From assembly GCA_947478985.1 (NCBI GenBank), contig CANJYC010000006.1:1-23552 (forward strand): DNA of 23,552 nt. Reading direction: 5' to 3'. Under the pieces are notes generated by a model that had not been told where the DNA came from, did no database searches, and saw only the letters and a list, made by a program, of their open reading frames with translations. Positions within the stretch are counted from its first letter, which is position 1; the number at the start of each line of letters is the position of its first letter. The DNA is from Acidobacteriota bacterium. GTDB taxonomy: Bacteria; Acidobacteriota; Vicinamibacteria; Vicinamibacterales; UBA2999. Both the position numbers and the translations under genes were made by a program. Below, one piece after another: positions 14,760-21,739 of the stretch.

Positions 14760-15432
14760 CCGCGCGGCCCCGCCACCGCTGCCCTTCACGGCGGCTGAGC
14801 GGCGGCTTATTGCGCAACTGCGGACACCCGCGGCGGTCCAACGATGGCTCAACGCCCTGCCGTACAACACGGAGGAGCAGGGAGAAACGCTTCGCAGCTT
14901 CCGTGGTGTGGTGCGTCATGGCGTGGCCCACTGCCTCGAGGCGGCACTCTCCGCAGCGGTGATTCTCGAGCAGCACCGGTTTCCGCCGCTCGTCCTGAGC
15001 TTTGAGTCGATCGACCTGCTCGATCACGTGATCTACATCTACCGCGGGGCCGACGGCTGGGGATCGATTGCCCGGTCCAGGGACCCCGGGCTGCATGGCC
15101 GACGTCCCGTCTTCGCCACGCCGCGCGCACTCGCACAAAGCTATTTCGAGAGCTACATCGACTTCACGGGCGGAATCACCGCCTATGGCGTGGCCGACCT
15201 GCGCGTGCTGGCGCCCTACGACTGGCGGCTCTCGCCAAAGAATGTCTGGAAGGTCGAGCAGTTCCTCATCGACCTGCCACACCGGCGACTCGCCTACTCG
15301 GCGCACCGCACTGAGGCGCTGCGTCGCCGGTACGCGGCATTCCGCGAGGCACACGGGTACAAGCCCTGGAAGTACTACAAGGGGAAGGATCGCTGGATGC
15401 CGCTCCCGCCCGAGTTCGCGGCCCGCGGCTGA
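14722..15432 (+). CDS. Transglutaminase-like cysteine hydrolase, hypothetical
   Basis: A protein of up to 236 residues whose layout fits the transglutaminase-like superfamily. The nucleophile would be Cys71 in HGVAHCLEAALSAA, at the start of a helix. The histidine is His102 in LDHVIYIYR, and the acid is Asp121 in SRDP, giving the family-typical Cys-His-Asp order with a DP after the last strand. The family includes proteases, amidases and peptide-crosslinking enzymes; I cannot tell which applies. No signal peptide is evident, so it is probably cytoplasmic. The start is uncertain: the only in-frame standard start before the conserved region is TTG 14722, which overlaps the SCO gene by 38 bp and has no ribosome-binding site. 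Confidence 0.72.
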   Translation: MLTSQRHPLPRTDRAAPPPLPFTAAERRLIAQLRTPAAVQRWLNALPYNTEEQGETLRSFRGVVRHGVAHCLEAALSAAVILEQHRFPPLVLSFESIDLLDHVIYIYRGADGWGSIARSRDPGLHGRRPVFATPRALAQSYFESYIDFTGGITAYGVADLRVLAPYDWRLSPKNVWKVEQFLIDLPHRRLAYSAHRTEALRRRYAAFREAHGYKPWKYYKGKDRWMPLPPEFAARG

Positions 15433-15447
15433 GCAGCCGGGGCGAAC

Positions 15448-15750
15448 TCAGTCGAGATCGAAGTCTCTGGTGGGCTTGGTGATGGGTTCCTGATTGGCCT
15501 GCTTCAAGGCTTCCTCGAACCGACGCGACAGCACATCATCGCGCGTCTTCTCCGCCTGTACCGATTGCTCGAACAGCGCCTCCCGGCGCGCCGCCGCATC
15601 GGCGAGTATCCGCTGGGCCTGGTTCAATTCAGGCTTGTCGCCTCGCTCGGGCAGGTGGTGCGAGATGATACGGCCGAGATTGGCGTCGACGACCATGATG
15701 GCGCCGCAGCACGGACAGGTCAGTTCCAGTTCGCTCGTCAACTTCGCCAT
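15448..15750 (-). CDS. Small zinc-ribbon-like / coiled-coil protein, hypothetical
   Basis: A 100-residue protein I do not recognise by name. It has a cysteine cluster near the N-terminus (TCPCCGA, Cys12, Cys14, Cys15), as in half a zinc ribbon, and a possible second half in HH at 31-32. Residues ~45-92 are charged and helix-forming (ILADAAARREALFEQSVQAE), probably a coiled coil. It starts 19 bp from the divergent EEP gene, with TAGAAT 6 bases before its ATG. Gene reality is supported by codon-level GC pattern, the box and the motif, but the function is unknown. Confidence 0.75.
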   Translation of the reverse strand: MAKLTSELELTCPCCGAIMVVDANLGRIISHHLPERGDKPELNQAQRILADAAARREALFEQSVQAEKTRDDVLSRRFEEALKQANQEPITKPTRDFDLD

Positions 15751-15755
15751 GAAGG

Positions 15756-15761
15756 TATTCT
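15756..15761 (+). promoter_or_regulatory. -10-like box TATTCT before the EEP gene
   Basis: TATTCT lies 8 bases before ATG 15770, identical in sequence and spacing to the box before the POT transporter gene. It overlaps the opposite-strand box at 15757-15762 by five bases. Confidence 0.35.
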
Positions 15762-15762
15762 A
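15757..15762 (-). promoter_or_regulatory. -10-like box TAGAAT before the zinc-ribbon-like gene
   Basis: On the minus strand TAGAAT ends 6 bases before ATG 15750, the same arrangement as at 8491-8496. Together with the plus-strand box it forms a near-symmetric bidirectional start site in a 19-bp gap. Confidence 0.4.
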
Positions 15763-15769
15763 GTGCGGC

Positions 15770-16501
15770 ATGGGCGAAGGACACTGGCGTACGCTGCGGG
15801 TGGCCACCTACAACGTACACCGCTGCCGTGGCCTCGACGGGCGCACCAGCCCGCAGCGCATCGCGGAGGTCATCCGCAGCGTCGAGCCGGACGTCATCGC
15901 GCTGCAGGAAGTGATTGGCGCCGGGCCAACCTCCGGTGGTCACGCGGAGGAAATCGGCGCCGCGCTCGGCATGGGCTGGGTGATGGCATCAGCCCGTCAC
16001 CTGCGCGGATGCCTCTTCGGCAACGTCGTGCTCAGCCGCCTGCCGATCCGTCATCACACCCAATACGATCTGTCGTGGAAGACCTGTGAGCCGCGCAATT
16101 GCCAGCGCGTGGACATTGCGCTCGACAACGACACGCTGCATCTCTACAACGTTCACCTGGGCACCGCCTTCCTCGAGCGACGCCATCAGGCAGGCCGCCT
16201 GAGCACCATCGTCCACGATCGGCGGATCGAACCGCCCAAGATCGTCCTCGGCGATTTCAACGAGTGGATGAAGGGACTGGCCACCACGATGCTCAGCGAA
16301 CGGCTGCAGAGCATCGATCTGCGGACACACCTGCGGCGACGGCGGACGTATCCCGGCGTCTTCCCGGTCTTACATCTCGATCACATCTACTACGACGGAC
16401 AGGTGGAGGTGGTGAAGCTGGAGTTGCCGCGGACGCGGCTGGCGCTGATGGCGTCGGACCACCTGCCGCTGGTGGCCGAGCTGAAGATCAGGTTCGACTA
16501 A
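15770..16501 (+). CDS. Endonuclease/exonuclease/phosphatase (EEP) family hydrolase
   Basis: A 243-residue member of the EEP superfamily (metal-dependent phosphodiesterases such as DNase I, exonuclease III and sphingomyelinase-like enzymes). All catalytic motifs are seen: TYNVHRC (Asn15), ALQEV (Glu47), YNVHLG (His129), LGDFNEW (Asp162, Asn164) and SDHLPL (Asp230, His231). There is no signal peptide, so it is probably cytoplasmic. Sequence features recall the small bacterial 'endonuclease/exonuclease/phosphatase family' proteins found next to cardiolipin synthase, but no such gene is adjacent. The substrate is undetermined. Its 3' end overlaps the stop of the next convergent gene by 4 bp. Confidence 0.93.
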   Translation: MGEGHWRTLRVATYNVHRCRGLDGRTSPQRIAEVIRSVEPDVIALQEVIGAGPTSGGHAEEIGAALGMGWVMASARHLRGCLFGNVVLSRLPIRHHTQYDLSWKTCEPRNCQRVDIALDNDTLHLYNVHLGTAFLERRHQAGRLSTIVHDRRIEPPKIVLGDFNEWMKGLATTMLSERLQSIDLRTHLRRRRTYPGVFPVLHLDHIYYDGQVEVVKLELPRTRLALMASDHLPLVAELKIRFD

Positions 16502-16722
16502 CCTTCCTCTTCGTATTCTTCCTCTTCCACCGGCACGAAACGCGTCGGCGGACGAATCGCCTCTCGGAAATCGTACATCGGCAGATCGCGCACGTGGAGG
16601 GAAATCGCGCAGGTCACGCCCTTCTCGCTGACCACGCCGGTCACCGGACTTCCCTCGGTGCCTTCGCGGAATGTCAGCGTGCACCCGCAAGCGAGTCGCG
16701 CGTGCGTGAAGCCCTTCAACAT
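16498..16722 (-). CDS. Small protein with acidic tail, hypothetical
   Basis: A 74-residue protein of unknown function. It has a CxC (Cys12, Cys14, in ACGCTLTF) and Cys38 (GVTCAIS), which could bind a metal. It ends in a run of glutamates (EEEEYEEEG). No signal peptide or membrane helix is present. Its TAG overlaps the stop of the EEP gene on the other strand by 4 bp. A TATGAT hexamer lies 9 bases before the ATG (16732-16737, minus strand), and no Shine-Dalgarno is visible. This is consistent with the leaderless pattern elsewhere in this window. Confidence 0.65.
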   Translation of the reverse strand: MLKGFTHARLACGCTLTFREGTEGSPVTGVVSEKGVTCAISLHVRDLPMYDFREAIRPPTRFVPVEEEEYEEEG

Positions 16723-16731
16723 GATGTCGGC

Positions 16732-16737
16732 ATCATA
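16732..16737 (-). promoter_or_regulatory. -10-like box TATGAT before the small acidic-tail gene
   Basis: TATGAT (5 of 6 to consensus) on the minus strand, 9 bases before ATG 16722, within the 27-bp gap after the TlpA-like gene. An overlapping TAGTAT (16735-16740) is the alternative. Confidence 0.3.
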
Positions 16738-16749
16738 CTACAGGTCATT

Positions 16750-17439
16750 CTACGCGCCGGCGCTGCCGGCGTGCGCGTCGATCAGCGGTTTGACTTCGCT
16801 CTCGAACTGCTCGCCCGTCGCCATGCCCGAGTGTTTCTTCGTGACGATGCCGTCACGGCCGATGATGAACGTCGAGGGCAGGCCGACGATCGGGCCGAAC
16901 GCGTTGAGTACGTCTGTGCGTCCCGCGCCGAGCAGCAAGGGATAGTTGATTTTGTATTCGGCGGCGTAGGGCTGCATCTTGTCCGGCGTGTCATCGACCG
17001 ACACGCCGAGAATGACGAGATCGTCGCGGTACTGCGCCTGCAGTTTCACCAGATCGGGAATCTCCGCCTGGCAGGGTCCGCACCAGGTCGCCCAGAAGTT
17101 GAGCAGCACCACCTTCCCCTTGAATGCGGACAACTGGACGTCGACACCGTTCATGTCCTTCATCGTGAACCCGAGCGGAGCCTGCTTCCCGACCAGGGTG
17201 TCAATACTGGTCGGCTCCGTCGCCGCCTGAGCCTCACCCGCACCATCGGCGGCAGGCGGCGGCGCGGTCGGATCGTATTCCTGTGGTCCGGGGATGAACA
17301 TCAGCAGCAGCAGCGCCACAAGCACGGCCAGCATGGCCAGCCACGCGTTCCGGCGCCCGGGGCGAACATGCAGCGCCGGCGGCACGTCCGGCGATGGCGG
17401 CTGGGGCTGCGGTGTCGACGGGATCTCGGACTGTTCCAT
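16750..17439 (-). CDS. TlpA-like membrane-anchored thiol-disulfide oxidoreductase
   Basis: A 229-residue protein with one N-terminal membrane helix (~33-50, WLAMLAVLVALLLLMFI), a proline/alanine-rich linker and a periplasmic thioredoxin-like domain. The active site is WCGPC (Cys120, Cys123) in NFWATWCGPC, with VGLPSTF providing the cis-proline. This is the TlpA/ResA/CcmG group, which reduces cysteines of periplasmic proteins, for instance during cytochrome c maturation. I start at ATG 17439 because CCGGAG sits 9 bases upstream. ATG 17460, seven codons earlier, is the alternative. The frame continues upstream but would overlap the anti-sigma gene. It is the third gene of the sigma/anti-sigma operon, with a 41-bp gap. 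Confidence 0.92.
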   Translation of the reverse strand: MEQSEIPSTPQPQPPSPDVPPALHVRPGRRNAWLAMLAVLVALLLLMFIPGPQEYDPTAPPPAADGAGEAQAATEPTSIDTLVGKQAPLGFTMKDMNGVDVQLSAFKGKVVLLNFWATWCGPCQAEIPDLVKLQAQYRDDLVILGVSVDDTPDKMQPYAAEYKINYPLLLGAGRTDVLNAFGPIVGLPSTFIIGRDGIVTKKHSGMATGEQFESEVKPLIDAHAGSAGA

Positions 17440-17480
17440 CGCGTCTGTCTCCGGTCTCATCTTACCGCCATCAGGCCTGG

Positions 17481-17744
17481 TCAACGGGATCGTAACGCCC
17501 GCCGCCTGGCGCGTTCCGCGATGGCCGCGCATCGCGTGCGGAGGCCCGGGGGCAGCGGTTCGGTCGGCAGGTGGGCTGCGCGCTCTCGCAGAACCGTCTT
17601 GCCCCCTTCCTCTTTGGCCGCCGACTGACGACACGGCGGACACGCGTCCAGGTGCCGGGCAACCTCGGCCCGCTCCTCGGCGGGGAGCGCCTCATCCAGA
17701 AACGGCGTGAGCCGGCTGACCGCCTGTCGACACTTCTCCTTCAT
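17481..17744 (-). CDS. Zinc-binding anti-sigma factor (ZAS / zf-HC2)
   Basis: An 87-residue soluble protein with the zinc anti-sigma motif His31-x3-Cys35-x2-Cys38 (HLDACPPC) and an N-terminal Cys5 that is 26 residues before the histidine. The same spacing (Cys11, His37, Cys41, Cys44) holds in the redox-sensing anti-sigma factor RsrA, from my recollection of that family. Cys72 is additional. There is no membrane segment, unlike many anti-ECF factors, which also fits the RsrA type. It should bind the sigma factor encoded just upstream; the two overlap at ATGA. Arginine-rich C-terminus (RARRRALRSR). A role as redox switch is an inference. Confidence 0.88.
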   Translation of the reverse strand: MKEKCRQAVSRLTPFLDEALPAEERAEVARHLDACPPCRQSAAKEEGGKTVLRERAAHLPTEPLPPGLRTRCAAIAERARRRALRSR

Positions 17745-18361
17745 GCGGACCCTACCTCTGATACTCGAGACGCGTGATGCGCCACCCCCGTTGCAGAATC
17801 CATCCCCCCGCTGAGCGCGTCGAAGAGAAGCCGCCGCCCACGCGAGATCCTGGACATGACCGTGCCCATCGGCACACCGAGCATCTCGGCAATTTCCGCA
17901 TAGGCGAACTCCTCGACATCACGCAGCCACACAGCTTCGCGGTAGGCAGCCGGCAGGGCGTCAAGGGCGGCCTGCAGGTCGGCATCGAGGGTCTCGCGCA
18001 ACAGAATCCGTTCCGGCGTGTCGAGTTCCTCCGGCCCCCCGGGCTGCGACGCCGCGGCCTCCACAACCTCGCTGTCCACATCCACGGTGTCCCGCGCCGT
18101 GTCCCGCCTCCGGTTCCGCCATGTGTTGTGGAGAATCGTGTAGAGCCAGGCCTTCAGGTTGGTGCCGGGGACGAAGCGTTCCGAGAACCGGAAGGCCTTC
18201 ACGTAGGTGTCCTGGACGAGATCTTCAGCGTCCGCCCGATGACGAGTCAGGCGGAGTGCCGTTGCGTACAGGGGCTCGAGCAGCGTCAGCGCCTCGTCAG
18301 CAAAGGCATCCGCTCCGGTTGTGACGGGCCCGGATGGTCCGCGTGGAAGACGGCGAATCAT
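17741..18361 (-). CDS. ECF-type RNA polymerase sigma factor
   Basis: A 206-residue group-4 (ECF) sigma-70 factor. Region 2 carries RHRADAEDLVQDTYVKAF (core-binding and -10 melting) and continues to LKAWLYTILHNTWRNRRR. Region 4 includes LPAAYREAVWLRDVEEF, with a helix-turn-helix YAEIAEMLGVPMGTVMSRISRGRRLL for -35 recognition. A ~20-residue N-terminal tail precedes region 2. The ATG 18361 is chosen because upstream residues do not look like ECF sequence; a longer frame runs to 18451. It overlaps the zinc anti-sigma gene by 4 bp (ATGA), so the pair is translationally coupled. The 228 bp between this gene and the divergent 18590 gene must hold both promoters. Confidence 0.94.
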   Translation of the reverse strand: MIRRLPRGPSGPVTTGADAFADEALTLLEPLYATALRLTRHRADAEDLVQDTYVKAFRFSERFVPGTNLKAWLYTILHNTWRNRRRDTARDTVDVDSEVVEAAASQPGGPEELDTPERILLRETLDADLQAALDALPAAYREAVWLRDVEEFAYAEIAEMLGVPMGTVMSRISRGRRLLFDALSGGMDSATGVAHHASRVSEVGSA

Positions 18362-18418
18362 TCGACACTTTCCCGGGCGGTCACACGGTCGGGGGACACG
18401 CCAGACGGGGACAGCGTC

Positions 18419-18424
18419 AGTATA
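18419..18424 (-). promoter_or_regulatory. Possible -10 box TATACT for the sigma factor operon
   Basis: TATACT on the minus strand, 57 bases before ATG 18361. I see no good -35 for sigma-70 at 16-18 bp. An ECF-type autoregulated promoter elsewhere in the 228-bp gap is equally possible. Confidence 0.2.
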
Positions 18425-18518
18425 CGTGGACGCACGACGCCCAGGCCGCACACGAATTCCCGGTGGAAGTCAGCCCTGTCCATCGGTACGCCCTTTGCTC
18501 ACGTCGGGGGCGAAACGT

Positions 18519-18548
18519 TTGCGGCAGTTCGACACAAGGCAGTAAGAT
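18519..18548 (+). promoter_or_regulatory. Possible promoter (TTGCGG - 18 bp - TAAGAT) for the 18590 gene
   Basis: The -35-like TTGCGG (18519-18524) and -10-like TAAGAT (18543-18548) are separated by 18 bp. A leader of roughly 35 nt would follow. Match to the consensus is only partial. Confidence 0.3.
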
Positions 18549-18576
18549 CGCGCGGCGGGTGACCGACCTGACCCGC

Positions 18577-18582
18577 GAGGAG
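18577..18582 (+). promoter_or_regulatory. Ribosome-binding site GAGGAG
   Basis: A strong Shine-Dalgarno, 7 bases before ATG 18590. It contrasts with many genes in this window that have none, and it fixes the start of the long exported protein. Confidence 0.7.
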
Positions 18583-18589
18583 AACTCAC

Positions 18590-21500
18590 ATGAGCAACCG
18601 CACCAGGTGCGGAGCACTGCTCCCTGCGGCGATCGCACTGGCGGTGACCTTCCTGTTTGCGCCGCCGGTCGCGTCGGCTCAAACACCCTACATCCCGTAT
18701 TTCGGGAAAAACCAGATCCGCTACGACAACTTCCGGTGGAGCACCTACACCACCGAGCATTTCGAAATTTATTACTACCCCGAGATTGAACAGCATCTGG
18801 AGCGGGTGGCCGGCTACGCGGAAAGCGCGTACCAGCACGTCAGCTCAGAGCTGAAGCACGATCTTGCGTTCAAGATCCCGCTGATTCTGTTCAAAACGAG
18901 CAGCGAGTTCCAGGAGCAGAACGTGGTCCCCGGCGCGGCGCAGGAAGGGGTCGGCGCCTTTGCGGAGCCGTCCCGCAACCGCATGGTCATGCCGATGGAC
19001 GAGCCGCCGGACCTGCTCTACCGCCTCATCGTGCACGAGCTGACGCACATCTTCGAGTTCGACATCATCCCGACCTCTCTCATCCGGCGCAGTGTCCCCC
19101 TCTGGGTCAACGAGGGGTTGTCGGATTACATGACCGGCATCTGGCGCCCGATCGATCTGATGACGGTGCGAGACGCCGCGGTCGCCGACATCGTTCCGAA
19201 GATGACGAAACTCGAGGGTTACGGCGAGTTCTCCAATCCTCGCCTCATCTACAACCTCGGGCACTCGGTGTTTGAGTTCATCGAAGCCCGATGGGGCAAG
19301 GAAGGGCTCAGACAGTACCTCTTTGCGCTGCGCAAGGCCGTCATCGGCGGCGGCGAGGATGCCTATCAGGAAGCGTTCAAGCTCTCACCGGAAGAGTTCG
19401 ATCAGCAGTTCGACAAGTACCTGAAGGATCGCTTCAAGCCGTTCCGCGACAGGGAGCGCCCGGCGGACTACGGGCGGAACCTCGCACCGAACCCCGAGAA
19501 CTCGCGCTTCTCCAATGCGTTCTCTGTTGAACCTTCTCCCTCTGGAGACCTGATTGTGGTGGCCACGGGCAACAGGCGCGATCGCGAACTGGACCTTCTG
19601 CTGATCTCCGCCAAGGATGGCTCCATCATCCGCAACCTGACGAACGGCTTCGATCAGGACAAGGGTTTCGAATACATCATTCAACCCGGCATGCGCTTCA
19701 ACACCGTGCCGTGGATGTCGTGGTCGCCGACCGGCGATCGCCTCGCCTACTTCGCACGGCGTGAAAAGTCGCGGTCGCTGATCCTCCAGAACGTGCTGAA
19801 CGGCAAGGTGGAACAGCGCATCGACATGCATTCGGTCGACGATCCGGAAAGCCCGGACATCTCGCCGGACGGCCGTACGGTGGTATTCGCGGCACAGCAG
19901 GGCGGCGTCGGCGATCTCTTCACGCTCGATCTCCAGAGCGGCGAGGTCACCAACATCACCAAGGACGCCTTCGCGGATTCCGGCCCGACCTGGACGCCGG
20001 ACGGCCGATCCGTCGTCTACATTGCTCGCGTCAGCGGCAGCGAGAAACTGTTCCGCCTCGATATCGCCAGCGGTCAGAAGACGCAGTTGACGTTCGGCAC
20101 GCACGACGATGCGACGGCGCAGTTCCTCGACGCTGACACCTTGCTGTTTGCGTCCACGGCCACGGACCCCGCCAAGCCCATGGCTGCGGAGGTGGCCCGC
20201 AACGGCAATATCTACAACATCTGGACGCTGAATCTGAAGACCGGCGCCTTGAAGCAGTTCACCGATGCGCTCGGCGGCAACACGTCGACAGTGCTGCTCC
20301 GCAACGGCGACGCGGCGCCGCGTATCGGCTTCATCAGCTACTACAAGAACGAGTACGAGCTGCACATCCTCGAGCAGCGCGATCCCATTGTCACCGCTGC
20401 GTCGGCTGACTTTGGTGCGCCCGGTCCGATCATCGACTTCCAGGCACCGCTGGCGCACACCCTGGTCGCTGCGAACAAGAAGCGGAAGGGGACGTTCGAT
20501 AAGATGTTCCTCGACGGCCGCCCGCCGATCAACCTGGGCGTGACCAGCGGCGGCGACGTCTTCGGCGGCTCGGCTGTCTCGTTCAGCGACGTCCTCGGCG
20601 ACAAGAACTTCAGCTTCTATGCGGCGTCGATCCAGCAGTACCGCACGATGTCGTTCTCCTTCGTCAATACAGCTCGCCGCTTTACGTACGCCGCCCAGGC
20701 GTTCTCACAGACGCAGTTCTTCTACGGTCAGCTGGAAGGCGTCTTCTACGACCCCTCACTCGCGGCCCTGGTCGGCCGCGACCTGGCCGTTGCCACGCGC
20801 AGCCTCAAGGGCGGCAACGTGTTCGGCATCTGGCCTCTCGACCGCTACCGGCGCGTGGAAGTCTCGGGCGGCGTGGTGCGTTACAGCGAACAGTTCAATG
20901 ACCCGGCGCTCCAGGCGGAATCGCAGGCCTACCAGAAGGCGACCTTTGGCCGCACGCTTCTCCAGACCGGCACCTCGGTTCCGCTGGGCCTGACCTACGT
21001 GCAGGAAACGACCGTGTTCCGTGAGTTCGGACCGCTGGCGGGCAACACCATGCGGTTCTCGTACGAAGCATCCCCGAAGTTCAGCAATTCGCTGTCCCGC
21101 CAGACGACGGACCTCGACGCCCGCTACTACCAGCGTCTCGGCGGATCGGGGCTGCTCGCACTGCGGGCGAAGGGCTTCAAGAGCTGGGGGCAGTCGCCGG
21201 ACTTCATGTACTTCGGCGGCAACTCTGAGATGCGCGGTTACGAGTACCTGCAGTTCCTTGGCTCGAAGGCCGCATTCCTGAACGCGGAACTGCGGTTCCC
21301 GTTCATCGAGGCCCTGGCCACACCGATCGGCATCTTCGGGGGCATCAGAGGCGTCTTCTTCGCCAACATGGGCGGCGGCAGCTTCGAGGGCCAGCCCTTT
21401 ACCTGGTGGTCGAACAAGACACAGAAGTTCACGCCGACGATCGGCGCGACTCAGAACAACTTCACAGGGACCATCGCGCCCGTGCTTGGGGCGCCCAGAA

Positions 21501-21739
21501 CGATCACCGGGTTCCGTCTCGTGGACGCGCGTGCCTCATACGGCGCCGGCGTGGAAACCTTTGCCCTGGGCTTCCCGATTCACCTCGACTGGGCCTGGCG
21601 AACGTTGTTCAACAAGGACTGGGAGGATGCGGCCTTTGCGCTGCCCTGCAACACCAACTCGGGCATCACCACGAACTGCGGCGGCAGTTCGACGTTCCGC
21701 AAGCCGCGCTTCTCCGTCTGGATCGGGTATGACTTCTAG
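18590..21739 (+). CDS. Secreted gluzincin metallopeptidase-like / beta-propeller / outer-membrane barrel protein
   Basis: A 1049-residue exported protein of at least three parts. A signal peptide ends about residue 30 (VASA|QTPY). Residues ~50-290 are a peptidase-MA-like gluzincin domain with the zinc motif HELTH (149-153) and a downstream glutamate in WVNEGLSDY (Glu175). Residues ~310-640 are TolB/WD40-like propeller repeats (SPDGRTVVFAA, TPDGRSVVYIA). Residues ~690-1049 look like an Omp85/D15-type beta-barrel: alternating strands, FGGNSEMRGYEYL, AELRFPF, and a C-terminal GYDF ending in phenylalanine. It would sit in the outer membrane with the peptidase and propeller outside the barrel. The combination is unusual, though peptidase-propeller proteins are common in Acidobacteriota. 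It shares only the stop codon region (CTAG) with the convergent protease gene. Confidence 0.9.
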   Translation: MSNRTRCGALLPAAIALAVTFLFAPPVASAQTPYIPYFGKNQIRYDNFRWSTYTTEHFEIYYYPEIEQHLERVAGYAESAYQHVSSELKHDLAFKIPLILFKTSSEFQEQNVVPGAAQEGVGAFAEPSRNRMVMPMDEPPDLLYRLIVHELTHIFEFDIIPTSLIRRSVPLWVNEGLSDYMTGIWRPIDLMTVRDAAVADIVPKMTKLEGYGEFSNPRLIYNLGHSVFEFIEARWGKEGLRQYLFALRKAVIGGGEDAYQEAFKLSPEEFDQQFDKYLKDRFKPFRDRERPADYGRNLAPNPENSRFSNAFSVEPSPSGDLIVVATGNRRDRELDLLLISAKDGSIIRNLTNGFDQDKGFEYIIQPGMRFNTVPWMSWSPTGDRLAYFARREKSRSLILQNVLNGKVEQRIDMHSVDDPESPDISPDGRTVVFAAQQGGVGDLFTLDLQSGEVTNITKDAFADSGPTWTPDGRSVVYIARVSGSEKLFRLDIASGQKTQLTFGTHDDATAQFLDADTLLFASTATDPAKPMAAEVARNGNIYNIWTLNLKTGALKQFTDALGGNTSTVLLRNGDAAPRIGFISYYKNEYELHILEQRDPIVTAASADFGAPGPIIDFQAPLAHTLVAANKKRKGTFDKMFLDGRPPINLGVTSGGDVFGGSAVSFSDVLGDKNFSFYAASIQQYRTMSFSFVNTARRFTYAAQAFSQTQFFYGQLEGVFYDPSLAALVGRDLAVATRSLKGGNVFGIWPLDRYRRVEVSGGVVRYSEQFNDPALQAESQAYQKATFGRTLLQTGTSVPLGLTYVQETTVFREFGPLAGNTMRFSYEASPKFSNSLSRQTTDLDARYYQRLGGSGLLALRAKGFKSWGQSPDFMYFGGNSEMRGYEYLQFLGSKAAFLNAELRFPFIEALATPIGIFGGIRGVFFANMGGGSFEGQPFTWWSNKTQKFTPTIGATQNNFTGTIAPVLGAPRTITGFRLVDARASYGAGVETFALGFPIHLDWAWRTLFNKDWEDAAFALPCNTNSGITTNCGGSSTFRKPRFSVWIGYDF

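Noticed and set aside
18417..18686. Minus-strand 89-codon open frame across the divergent sigma/peptidase promoter region
   Set aside because: No recognisable motif or ribosome-binding site. It overlaps the start of the 1049-residue gene and is probably a shadow frame.
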